NCBI GenBank assembly: GCA_903922175.1
Contig: CAIXSY010000133.1
Location: 1-44,420, forward strand
Source of the DNA: an uncultured delta proteobacterium
Lineage (GTDB): Bacteria > Bdellovibrionota_C > UBA2361 > CAIXSY01
Direction of reading: 5' to 3'
DNA: 44,420 nt
The notes under the pieces are model-generated. The model was not told the origin of the DNA and did no database searches. It was given only the letters and a program-made list of their open reading frames with translations. Below, one piece after another: positions 7,198 to 15,278 of this stretch (positions are counted from its first letter, which is position 1; each line of letters starts with the position of its first letter). The translations under genes were made by a program, and so were the position numbers.

Positions 7198-7252
7198 GCG
7201 GCCGACGTAACCCTCATGGCCGGTATTTGGAGAGCTTGGCTCGACGTTTTGG
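7198..7252 (-). pseudogene. degraded copy of the 3' part of the 4884-5531 gene
   Basis: The stretch aligns with 4998-5053 at roughly 80 percent identity, including an unbroken GAGCTTGGCTCGAC and CGGTATTTGG. In translation it keeps VEPSSPNTxHE from the secreted protein's tail. It ends where E copy 5 begins, so a segment of the secreted-protein gene was duplicated or displaced and then cut by the repeat. Confidence 0.6.
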
Positions 7253-7385
7253 GTAACTCGCCGGCGCCCCGGTGGTAATATGACGCTGTGGTCCTCACTC
7301 GATCTCCATGACCGTTCGACGGACCTCACGCCAGGCCAGAACCAAGACTAGGACAAAGACTTGCCCGGGGTTATTGAGCAGTTGC
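7253..7385. mobile_element. MITE-like element, family E, copy 5
   Basis: The right terminus is a good family E end (inverted GCAACTGCTCAATAACCCCG). The left end GTAACTCGCCGGCGCCCCGG is more degenerate. The interior carries CCAGAACCAAGACTAGGAC as in copies 4 and 6. It ends 30 bp beyond the 3' end of the ATPase gene at 7415-8851, in the segment shared with the relic at 3416-3495. No exact target duplication is seen. Confidence 0.6.
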
Positions 7386-7414
7386 TCGTCACCGGCACCA
7401 ATAATGCGAGGGCC

Positions 7415-8851
7415 TTATGATTTCAAGAGCCGACCAATATCTAAAATCCTATCAAAATAATCTTCGTCTATGACAGCACGATCCAATTCACCGGAGTAGA
7501 GCAGGACCGGCCTGAACGAGGATCGCTTAGGGAACTTCAAAGCCGCGATCTTCTTTTTTACCTCTCGTATCACTTCCAGGCTAATCTTTTCCCTGAATTT
7601 TACCTCACACACATAGTAGCTGTTGGTTTTGCATGCGATTAAAAGGTCTATCTGGCAAGCCTCACTCCTGGTTGTCTTAGTCTGGAAATACGGGCTGGCA
7701 GACAAAATCTTTTCACCTTCCAGCCCCAAGGCTGGAAGGATTTCCGGTAATCGATTGAGTATCAGGTTCTCAAACTGCAATCCACAAATAGATTGCCACC
7801 CGGGGAGATCTTCCAGGCTGTTAAAGGTAAAATTTTCCTTTGCGATCCTCTCCTTGTTGGGAAGAATGTACTTCAAATAAAAGCGCAAGTAGTTGTCGCT
7901 AATTCTGAAGCGGCTAAGCTTAGACAATGTTCCATCAGGCTTGTGATTGTGGTAGCGAGCTATAAAACCAGATTGAACCAGATCCTCAAGCGACTTCGTA
8001 AATTCCCCATTTTGTGCCTGTTTGAGCTTGACACATACCTCGCCGATCGAAAGCGGACCGTCAGTTAAGACGGAGACGATCTTTCTGTACGTCCCTGATT
8101 TGGCCCCAAAAACGTCGGAAAAGATGCGATCGAAATCTTCAAATAGGTAGCCGCCGGAGGTGAAGCAGAGCCTCTTAATATTTGCATTGACAGAGTCCTT
8201 GGTGCTTACCTCCTCTAAGTATTTAGGAATGCAACCCGTGATACTGAGGAGTCGAACAATTTCAATAGGCCGATAGCGATCTTGTTCGTTACCAAAAAAT
8301 TTGGCACTCGGCTTAAGATCAAGCTCTTTGAGCCTTATCACGCTCGATACTCGCCCGACAAACTCCGCATTCTTTAGAATATTTTGCTCGATCCAGGAAG
8401 ATACTGAGCCGCAGAGGATCATGACAAGATTGGGGTTCTTTTTAAAATGAACGTCCCAAGCAATTTTTAGTCGCCCGGCAAAATCCGCCTCTCCGGTCGC
8501 CATCCAGGAGATCTCATCGAGCAAGATCAGGGTATCTCCCTCGCTGGTTAGTCTAGCAAGATACGAGAAGGCTTCTGTCCAATCCTGGAAAGAGAGCTTT
8601 GGTGTTCCAAATTGAGCACGAACCTGTTCCGCAAAATTCTGAAGTTGATCAACTTTCGGCCCCTCTCTTCTGGGGAATATGCCTTGGAACTCATAGAACT
8701 TCTTAAACGATTTGCCGTACTCTTCGGCCAAAGCGCTCTTGCCGATACGACGGCGCCCATTTATCACAACCAGAGATGACGTTTTCTTGTCTTTTAGCTT
8801 GCTCAGTGCAGCCAATTCTTTGTCTCGTCCATATAACGTTCCATATGCCAT
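7415..8851 (-). CDS. stand-alone ATPase of the DUF234/archaeal-ATPase type
   Basis: The 478-residue product begins MAYGTLYGRDKELAAL. It has Walker A in VVINGRRRIGKSALAEEYG at about 28-46 and Walker B in TLILLDEISWMA. ILCGSVSSWIEQNIL is a sensor-like segment, and LKELDLKPSAKFF and TGCIPKYLEEV are typical of the family. A winged-helix region and a C-terminal nuclease-like module (QIDLLIACKTNSYYVCEVK) follow. It is distantly related to the DUF4143 ATPases nearby, and like them has no known defined role. ATG 8851 is chosen because GGAGG precedes it by seven bases; a second ATG two codons upstream is less well placed. Two 28-bp near-identical repeats lie 20-102 bp before the start. Its 3' end is duplicated as a relic at 3416-3495. 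Confidence 0.88.
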   Translation of the reverse strand: MAYGTLYGRDKELAALSKLKDKKTSSLVVINGRRRIGKSALAEEYGKSFKKFYEFQGIFPRREGPKVDQLQNFAEQVRAQFGTPKLSFQDWTEAFSYLARLTSEGDTLILLDEISWMATGEADFAGRLKIAWDVHFKKNPNLVMILCGSVSSWIEQNILKNAEFVGRVSSVIRLKELDLKPSAKFFGNEQDRYRPIEIVRLLSITGCIPKYLEEVSTKDSVNANIKRLCFTSGGYLFEDFDRIFSDVFGAKSGTYRKIVSVLTDGPLSIGEVCVKLKQAQNGEFTKSLEDLVQSGFIARYHNHKPDGTLSKLSRFRISDNYLRFYLKYILPNKERIAKENFTFNSLEDLPGWQSICGLQFENLILNRLPEILPALGLEGEKILSASPYFQTKTTRSEACQIDLLIACKTNSYYVCEVKFREKISLEVIREVKKKIAALKFPKRSSFRPVLLYSGELDRAVIDEDYFDRILDIGRLLKS

Positions 8852-8870
8852 GAGCAAACCTCCACGCTAG

Positions 8871-8953
8871 CTACAAATCGACATTTGTAGGTTTGTAGAC
8901 TAATTAGTAGCATGTCCGCGGTCGTCTGTAAATCTGCATTCGCAGGTTTGCAG
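8871..8953. promoter_or_regulatory. two 28-bp dyad repeats upstream of the ATPase gene
   Basis: The segments 8871-8898 and 8926-8953 are direct repeats of one another. Both follow CT(A/G)(C/T)AAATC..CATT(T/C)G(T/C)AGGTTTG(T/C)AG on the plus strand. Each is itself a dyad: CTACAAA with TTTGTAG, and CTGTAAA with TTTGCAG. They are 55 bp apart start to start, about five helical turns. The position immediately upstream of the ATPase ribosome site suggests operators or protein recognition sites; this is inference. Confidence 0.6.
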
Positions 8954-9031
8954 CTGGCTGTTATACGGGCCACAAAACCTGGTCAGTTATTTCAACACTC
9001 GTCCGGGTAAGCCGCTGGCTAAAGCGCCCGA

Positions 9032-10948
9032 TCAAGCCCGTGCGGCAGCGCTGTCACTAGGCTCGGCGAGCGGTATGGACGCGATCGATGCTGTGATAAA
9101 GGATCGCAGCTCGTGGGCGATCTCCTCGTCTGAAAGATTAGCCATCCGCTCCTCAACCTCAACTATCCACCTTCGAACATCAATGCAATCGGTAGACTTC
9201 TGTTTAAGTCGATATATCTTACGCAACGGTGTCTGTTGCTTGTCTTCGCCATATGCCGAAAGCTGCTCGGTGAGCTTCTCGCCTGGACGTATGCCTGTGT
9301 ACACAATAGGAATATCGCGCCTGCCGTAAAGTGCCAGCATCTTCTTGGCAACTTCAGCAATTTTAATGGGCTTTCCCATATCGAGAAGGTAGATCTCTCC
9401 ACTTTGCCCAAGAGTGCCTGCCATGAGGACAAGGCGCACGGCCTCACGGATCGACATAAAATAGCGCTCCATGTCGGGGTGAGTTACCGTTATGGGGCCA
9501 CCAGAAAGGATCTGTTCACGAAAGAGTGGCACAACACTGCCGTTGCTGTTAATGACATTACCGAAGCGTACAATACTCGTCGAAAAGCCTGAATCACTGT
9601 GCTCGCGCGCTGCCCCGCGCCAATATTCCTGAACGAGCAGCTCGGCTACGCGCTTCGTGCATCCCATGATGCTTTCCGGCTCGACCGCCTTGTCCGTAGA
9701 AATCATGACGACGTGCCGCACCCCACTCTGCGCTGCTACCTTAAGCAGGTTTCGAGTGCCGATAACGTTGTTAAGAAAAGCATGATAGGCGTTGGCCTCA
9801 AGTAGCGGAACGTGCTTATACGCCGCCGCGTGAAAGACAATCTCAGGTCGCTCGTCGAGAAGTAGCCGCAGCATACGCTTTTCATCGGCCACACTATTAA
9901 GACTGGCGCGCATCCTTATAGGTGACGAATGATGCCCCTTTAGTTCGCGCTCTATCCGATATAGGTTGTATTCACTATTATCTACCAGGGTCACTGCGGA
10001 TGGCTGAAAATGAAGAACTTGGCGGACGATCTCTGACCCGATGGAGCCCCCCGCCCCCGTAATCAGGATACGTTTGCCTTGAAGGGCAGCGCGAATAGCC
10101 TCCTCGTGCTCGATGTGGTTTTCGCGCTGTAAAATGGACTCGACGGAGATAGGCTCTTTTTGGTCAAAGACATCGACACAGGCGATATCTTCAAATGACT
10201 GTAGGCGTTTAAGCGGAATGTGAATTTCAGCACATACTGCTTCCATATCAGAGACCCTGGTCCTCGCCAGTGACGGGATAGCCAAGATAACTGCCGCGAC
10301 GGTAGGAGATGAGCTAAGTATCCGCCGCAGATCCGCTAGTCTGCCTACCACCCTCACTCCAAACACGTCGGCGCCCTGCAAGTTATCGTTATCATCAAGT
10401 ACGGCTACAGGGTGGTAACTCAAGCGACGCTGTTGAAGGATGTTTTTGACTAAGAGATGCCCTGAGTCTCCCGCCCCAAGAATAAGTACATCCCGAGCCC
10501 GATTCGCGAACCTTGGAATCCCGGAGATGAAGCGCTCACAAAGTAGCCTAACCAGAAGCCTCGCACCGCCCTGCAAAAGAATCGACAGTACGAACTCAAT
10601 GAAGAGGATTGAGCGAGGGAACACCGCAGGGCGTAATATTGCTATAGTAGCCGCCAGGGCAGTGGTTGAGGCAACGTGGGCCTTTATAATTCCTACGAGG
10701 TCACGGGTAGATGAATATCTCCAATACCCTTGATTCAATTCGTAGTATGTGTAAGCGGAAGCTCGATAGAGAAGCAAAAACAGCACTGGAAACCCAAGGA
10801 ATGGGACTACCTCGCTCCAATCAAAATCGAAGCGTAAGCAGGCCGCCAGTGTATATCCTGCTAGGGTTAAACAGGCATTCAATATCAAGATTAACGGGAG
10901 ACGATAGCCAAGAATAACCCCTACATAGAATCGCTTGAGCACGACCAA
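9032..10948 (-). CDS. membrane nucleotide-sugar 4,6-dehydratase, FlaA1/CapD/PglF family
   Basis: The 638-residue product starts with several membrane helices (IILGYRLPLILILNACLTLA, LFLLLYRASAYTYYEL). A Rossmann-like domain follows (VLILGAGDSGHLLVKNIL near 150-167). The catalytic SDR dehydratase domain begins with GKRILITGAGGSIGSEIV near 290. Active-site motifs are AAYKHVPLLE, MISTDKAVEPESIMGCTKRV and IRPGEKLTEQL. Such enzymes convert UDP-GlcNAc to the 4-keto-6-deoxy sugar for diaminosugar or N-acetyl-fucosamine-type residues; the exact substrate is not decided. It marks one edge of the polysaccharide locus and is transcribed alone. A family J repeat lies directly before its start. Confidence 0.92.
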   Translation of the reverse strand: MVVLKRFYVGVILGYRLPLILILNACLTLAGYTLAACLRFDFDWSEVVPFLGFPVLFLLLYRASAYTYYELNQGYWRYSSTRDLVGIIKAHVASTTALAATIAILRPAVFPRSILFIEFVLSILLQGGARLLVRLLCERFISGIPRFANRARDVLILGAGDSGHLLVKNILQQRRLSYHPVAVLDDNDNLQGADVFGVRVVGRLADLRRILSSSPTVAAVILAIPSLARTRVSDMEAVCAEIHIPLKRLQSFEDIACVDVFDQKEPISVESILQRENHIEHEEAIRAALQGKRILITGAGGSIGSEIVRQVLHFQPSAVTLVDNSEYNLYRIERELKGHHSSPIRMRASLNSVADEKRMLRLLLDERPEIVFHAAAYKHVPLLEANAYHAFLNNVIGTRNLLKVAAQSGVRHVVMISTDKAVEPESIMGCTKRVAELLVQEYWRGAAREHSDSGFSTSIVRFGNVINSNGSVVPLFREQILSGGPITVTHPDMERYFMSIREAVRLVLMAGTLGQSGEIYLLDMGKPIKIAEVAKKMLALYGRRDIPIVYTGIRPGEKLTEQLSAYGEDKQQTPLRKIYRLKQKSTDCIDVRRWIVEVEERMANLSDEEIAHELRSFITASIASIPLAEPSDSAAARA

Positions 10949-10964
10949 TACCCCTAATAAAAAC

Positions 10965-11080
10965 TAGCCAAAAACACTCAAAATTTGGGAAATCCCAATA
11001 GCATCTGATGGGATGCGAGCTTTAAATACATTTTTGACAAACCCCTAAATTGACTCTGTTCCATTAAATGTATTTAGCTA
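10965..11080. repeat. MITE-like repeat, family J, copy 1
   Basis: The 116-bp element is bounded by TAGCCAAAAACACT and, inverted, TAGCTAAATACATTTAATGG. It matches the 115-bp element at 16242-16356 along its whole length (shared blocks GGGAAATCCCAATAGC, TCTGATGG, TTAAATACATTTT, TTGACTCTGTT). The 198 bases that follow, up to 11278, look like a decayed version of the module and palindrome that follow copy 2 (TTTTGTGCGACGAATG, GACGTTTCTAA). No gene is visible in 10949-11278. Confidence 0.7.
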
Positions 11081-11278
11081 TGCGGCCCAGTCCTCATTCG
11101 CCAAGCTTCGCCGCCAGTGCTACGGCGAGAAAGTCGGCTGTACGAGAACTTCATATCCACTTTTGGTAGTACTCGTGTACTCGTTTTGTGCGACGAATGT
11201 GCTAGACGTTTCTAATGACATTCTATCAACTCGCGCACTTCTCGCAAGATAACAAAGGCTACATTCTTTGCCATATGG

Positions 11279-11986
11279 TTACTTGCAGGCGACAACGAAA
11301 TACCCACTCGTAAGCGGGCAGCTTCTAGCACTTTCCTCCGACTCAGCAGATGTATCAAAAACGAGAGAAACCGACTGAAGGATGCGCCCCACTAACCAGG
11401 TACTCCATACTAAACCTCGACGAAACGGCACGTGTTTAGCGCTGAACTCGCCGGCGAGCTCAACTAGTAGCCCAATGGTGCCGAGGCTCCCACCCATGGA
11501 AACGACGATTACTTTCGAAAAGCCACAATCGTTAAATAATCGATTTAATCCCATCGCTGTCCAACGTTGAAAATCAGATGGATCCGCATGAACTGGATAA
11601 AGAAACGGTATCGAGGCATACAAACTACCACCCTGTTTGAGGATCCGAAAGCTCTCAGACAGAGCTGCCCTCGGACTGGCAAGGTGCTCAAGTACCTCAG
11701 TGCAGACAACCGCATCGACTGAGCCGCTCTCGATAGGGAGATGTTCTCCATCGACGAGCAGATCAGGTTGAGTCGCTCGCTCTATGTTAGCATAGAACCA
11801 TCTAGTTCCCGTCCCATTTGGCGGCCTAAAGTATCCTCGCTTTGCCGCTTTTTTCCCTCCAAGATCAAGAACCACGCCCTCCAGATGGGCGCAGAATTTG
11901 CTTAAAAGCATGTCCAGTATGACCCGTCGGTATGATATCCTCCGATTGGCCTTACGAAACATAAGATACAGGTTCTTAAGCTTCAT
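11279..11986 (-). CDS. class I SAM-dependent methyltransferase
   Basis: The 235-residue product has a class I methyltransferase fold: GVVLDLGGKKAAKRGY as motif I, VDAVVCTEVLEHLASPRAAL, then FRILKQGGSLYASIPFLYP. The region after it (HADPSDFQRWTAMGLNRLF) is typical of methyltransferase-11 proteins in glycan clusters. It probably methylates a sugar or a glycan end; the acceptor is unknown. The start overlaps the stop of the upstream methyltransferase gene by four bases (ATGA), so the two are translationally coupled. Confidence 0.85.
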   Translation of the reverse strand: MKLKNLYLMFRKANRRISYRRVILDMLLSKFCAHLEGVVLDLGGKKAAKRGYFRPPNGTGTRWFYANIERATQPDLLVDGEHLPIESGSVDAVVCTEVLEHLASPRAALSESFRILKQGGSLYASIPFLYPVHADPSDFQRWTAMGLNRLFNDCGFSKVIVVSMGGSLGTIGLLVELAGEFSAKHVPFRRGLVWSTWLVGRILQSVSLVFDTSAESEESARSCPLTSGYFVVACK

Positions 11987-12717
11987 CGTTTAATAGCAGA
12001 GATAATCTGGGTCATCCAGAACTTGTTGAGTGGATTGAAAAAGAGGAAGGGGTTTGCACCGCACCACAACGAAAGAGCATTCATTGCATAGGCCAATACT
12101 GGACGGTGACGGGTAAGCCAGGGGCGCCACTGATAGGCTCCTACGGCTGCGACCGAAGAGCAAAAACTATGCTCGGTAACCTCGAACATCTGACTGACCA
12201 GTGAGCTAAACTCCTGCGGGAAGAACTCGCGCACGTGCTCAGCATCCCACGGGGTCTCCGTAAGGCGAACCGGCGTAGAGATTACACATCTTCCACCAGG
12301 CTTAAGAATCCGATGTAGCTCTTGCAATAGCAAAAGTGGCTGTTGCACGTGCTCTATGACCTCTGCACAGAAAACAACATCATACGAATTCGCCAAGAGC
12401 GAAGAAGAGTCCTCGTGAACTTCAAAACCGATCCCCTTTCGCCGCCACATCTCAACAGCCACCGATCGGCCATCTGCGCTTGGCTCAACTCCGACGACAC
12501 GCGCACTTGGAAATTTTTGGCGAATAAGAAACATGAGTGCACCATCGCCAGAACCGACGTCGACCACAGATGAACTAGGGGAGATTTGTGCAAGCTTTAA
12601 GCTAAGCTGATAACGCGTAGCAGTAAACAGGTGGTGTTTGAGAATGTTTCGGCTCAAAGCATCCCAATGATAAGCCCCCATCTTACCGTACTTTTCAAAT
12701 TGTTTTTCAGCCGCCAT
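11983..12717 (-). CDS. class I SAM-dependent methyltransferase
   Basis: The product of about 244 residues begins MAAEKQFEKYGKMGAYHWD. It contains SSVVDVGSGDGALMFLIRQK (motif I), YDVVFCAEVIEHVQQPLLLL and HRILKPGGRCVISTPVR, which define a methyltransferase-11-type enzyme. ATG 12717 is preferred over the longer frame starting at 12774 because AGAGGA lies six bases before it. It is the first gene of a two-gene minus-strand operon with the next methyltransferase. It is divergent from the glycosyltransferase at 12915, leaving about 200 bp for two promoters; I see no clear boxes there. Confidence 0.85.
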   Translation of the reverse strand: MAAEKQFEKYGKMGAYHWDALSRNILKHHLFTATRYQLSLKLAQISPSSSVVDVGSGDGALMFLIRQKFPSARVVGVEPSADGRSVAVEMWRRKGIGFEVHEDSSSLLANSYDVVFCAEVIEHVQQPLLLLQELHRILKPGGRCVISTPVRLTETPWDAEHVREFFPQEFSSLVSQMFEVTEHSFCSSVAAVGAYQWRPWLTRHRPVLAYAMNALSLWCGANPFLFFNPLNKFWMTQIISAIKR

Positions 12718-12914
12718 GCCGATTCCTCTACCTATTATGCGAGTGAAACCACTACAATACAACAAATTCCACAACTGAGCATGCTACGAATCGGTTGTTT
12801 CAAGACGATCCTTAGGTCTTGGCGTGTGCACGTTCTTAGTCTACGATATCCTTAGTGTGCGCGCCACCCTCTGATAGCGGTGGCGACTTCACAAATCATG
12901 AGCGTAGGTAAGCA

Positions 12915-14024
12915 GTGAAAAGTAAATTTTTGGAGGCAGCTCGCAGCACCTGGCATGTAAGCGCGCGCAGCTTATATTCAGTCAGGTTAGCACTAAGGGG
13001 CCTTCGACTGGCCCCTTCGCGAGAGGCGCGCTTGTGTTATGCCAACGTACTCTCAGCTCTCGGGGCGCGCCGATTCGGCGGTTTTGGTAAGATTCAAGAC
13101 CTCGTGAAGCATTTCCCTGAGTGTACGAACGAGTTCAATATCCTTTATATGGTGAGCAGCGCTCGTCATCGCTTCGCTGATGTATGGCTCCGAGCTGCTC
13201 GACGTATGGGGGCACGTATTGTGTGGAACCAAAATGGTGTGGGCTATCCGGCTTGGGCCGGTTCTCGGTATGCAAAAATTAATGAGCCCCTCGCGGAGCT
13301 TCTCCACGGATCGGACCACGTTATATACCAGAGTGAGTTCTGCAAGCGCTGCTCTGATCTGTTTCTTGGTAAATTCTCCGGCTCAAGCACGGTGATATAC
13401 AACAGCATCGATACTCAACTTTTTCGTTGCGCCGAGGTCCCACCTCCACTTGATCCCGTGCGGCTGATCGTTCTTGGAAGCCATCACCACTCCTACCGCG
13501 TGCTTGGGGCGCTCCAATCTCTCCGCTACATGCTCGACCAGGGGGCGAGCTGTGCCTTGTGTATTGCCGGAAGACTACTGTGGCATGGCGCGGCGGCAGA
13601 GGTTAAACAAACGATAGGGCGACTTGGGCTTACCCATCACGTCACCCTTGTTCCTGAATACACCAGCGAGGGGGCAGCACTTCTCCTCCAGCAATCACAC
13701 ATCCTCCTCCATCTTCAATTTCAGGATGCATGCCCAACTACGGTTATCGAAAGCCTGGCGTGTGGAGTTCCTGTTGTGGCCAGCGACAGTGGTGCCCTTC
13801 CCGAGCTTGTTTATCCCGACAGAGGGGTACTTATCAGTGTTCCTCAGGACTGGGAACATGAGCACGTACCCGAATCTGAGAAAGTAGGGGAAGCGGTGCT
13901 TAAGATAATTCCAAAGTGGCATGCGTATCATCAAGCAGCGCGAAAAGGAGCTGAGGATCGCTTCAAGCTGCCGCAATGGATCAATTCCCACCAGTTGCTA
14001 TTTAAAACTCTTCTTGCGCACTAG
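12915..14024 (+). CDS. glycosyltransferase, GT4 family
   Basis: The 369-residue product has a GT-B layout. The N-terminal half contains FNILYMVSSARHR and RIVWNQNGVGYPAWAG. The linker and acceptor side has DHVIYQSEFCKRCSDLF and STVIYNSIDTQLF, and the C-terminal donor domain has CPTTVIESLACGVPVVASDS and GALPELVYPDRGVLI. The first acidic residue of the usual E-x7-E motif is replaced by the DAC segment, as in some GT4 members. GTG 12915 starts the frame; the ribosome site is weak. It is a lone plus-strand gene between minus-strand operons and overlaps the 3' end of the ligase-like gene by 23 bp tail to tail. Confidence 0.85.
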   Translation: MKSKFLEAARSTWHVSARSLYSVRLALRGLRLAPSREARLCYANVLSALGARRFGGFGKIQDLVKHFPECTNEFNILYMVSSARHRFADVWLRAARRMGARIVWNQNGVGYPAWAGSRYAKINEPLAELLHGSDHVIYQSEFCKRCSDLFLGKFSGSSTVIYNSIDTQLFRCAEVPPPLDPVRLIVLGSHHHSYRVLGALQSLRYMLDQGASCALCIAGRLLWHGAAAEVKQTIGRLGLTHHVTLVPEYTSEGAALLLQQSHILLHLQFQDACPTTVIESLACGVPVVASDSGALPELVYPDRGVLISVPQDWEHEHVPESEKVGEAVLKIIPKWHAYHQAARKGAEDRFKLPQWINSHQLLFKTLLAH

Positions 14025-15273
14025 AGTTCGCCGTCGGCGCCCGGTCTCGATGGGCCATAGTGGCCGCAGCGCCTGCTACACAAAGCAACAGCCAACTCGA
14101 TGGCTCCTGCGTAAAAAAGCTAGCGTTGTGAAACAGTCCGTTGACTAGACAGGCTAGAAGCCCCAAACCGCAGATCTCGCGCGCAATATCAAATTCTGCC
14201 CCTATCCGGATGCGATGGAAACATGGAAAAATCATAACCCGACAAACCCGCCACAATGCCAATCCCCCTAATGCCCCCCCAACCCAACCATAGAGCAGTG
14301 CCATGCCAAGGTATGAGTTGTGGACGGCCTGTGGTCGGTACTCATGGAGACTAAAATCGGCTCCACTATCTTGCGACTGACGCTCCCAATCTAGATTACC
14401 AAGAATATCGCCAAGCGGATTCTGTGCTATGACGCTCAAAGCCGCAACTTGCCACGACAAACGCGCGAAAGGATCCTCCTTGTCGCCTAGACGAGTGTCG
14501 ATGGTAACGGCATCATCATCCGATAACGGATGATACTTGACGACAAAAACCACTGAGATGATACAGAATATGAGCCCAAGAAACAACCTAGCCTGGCGCC
14601 GAGCAGCCGAAGATAGAAGAAGTGGCAGTACAACAGCAGGTAGAACTGAGCGTTGGGCCGCATAGATAACCCCCACCGAAAAGATTATTACAGCACTGAT
14701 CCAAAGCACACGAGCACTTCCCTTGGAAGAAAATGATAGAAATAGGGAAAGAACCATGCCGGCGGCGATCTGGTACCCCATTATAAAGTGATTAAATGTC
14801 AGACCAGTTCGCTCAATAATAGTAAACAAGCCTGCTTCAAACCGGTCTACGTGGCCAGCATAGAGACTCTCGCGCAAGTGCGAAAAAGGTTCGCCTACAA
14901 CCCTGCTTCCGATAAGCCAAAGACATGAAAACAACAGCAGCCCGACAACATACTTAAGATACGGTAGAACTTCGTCTCGGCGAGAGTCGAAGTGATTTAC
15001 AAAACAAGCATATACCAAGAGGCACTCAATCGAAAGCAGAGAGCCTCGAAGTGAGTACTGATAAAGCGAAACGCCAAAGGTGAACAGGAAGAAAAGTAAT
15101 AGACTACGGGGCATTCCAAAGAGAATTTTGCGACCACGAATCAGCCTCGGCGCAATCGCACAGAATGCCCATAGTATCATCAACGGGAACTTCGGCGACA
15201 CAGGGAGGCCATAGCACTTTGGGATGTCGTAGAGGAAGACTAGCGTATAAGCATAAAGAAGTATTTTACCCAT
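14002..15273 (-). CDS. O-antigen ligase/polymerase-like membrane protein (Wzy_C family)
   Basis: The product of about 423 residues is highly hydrophobic with roughly 11-12 membrane helices. Wzy_C-type features include AAQRSVLPAVVLPLLLSSAA, a central periplasmic loop with DDDAVTIDTRLGDKEDPFARL, and VHNSYLGMALLYGWVGG with the conserved His-Asn. Such proteins either polymerise lipid-linked repeat units (Wzy) or transfer glycan to lipid A-core (WaaL); sequence alone does not separate the two. ATG 15273 is preferred to an in-frame TTG at 15285 that overlaps the previous gene. It follows the GT2 gene at 15279 by a few bases, so they are cotranscribed. Confidence 0.8.
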   Translation of the reverse strand: MGKILLYAYTLVFLYDIPKCYGLPVSPKFPLMILWAFCAIAPRLIRGRKILFGMPRSLLLFFLFTFGVSLYQYSLRGSLLSIECLLVYACFVNHFDSRRDEVLPYLKYVVGLLLFSCLWLIGSRVVGEPFSHLRESLYAGHVDRFEAGLFTIIERTGLTFNHFIMGYQIAAGMVLSLFLSFSSKGSARVLWISAVIIFSVGVIYAAQRSVLPAVVLPLLLSSAARRQARLFLGLIFCIISVVFVVKYHPLSDDDAVTIDTRLGDKEDPFARLSWQVAALSVIAQNPLGDILGNLDWERQSQDSGADFSLHEYRPQAVHNSYLGMALLYGWVGGALGGLALWRVCRVMIFPCFHRIRIGAEFDIAREICGLGLLACLVNGLFHNASFFTQEPSSWLLLCVAGAAATMAHRDRAPTANSSAQEEF

Positions 15274-15278
15274 ATCTG

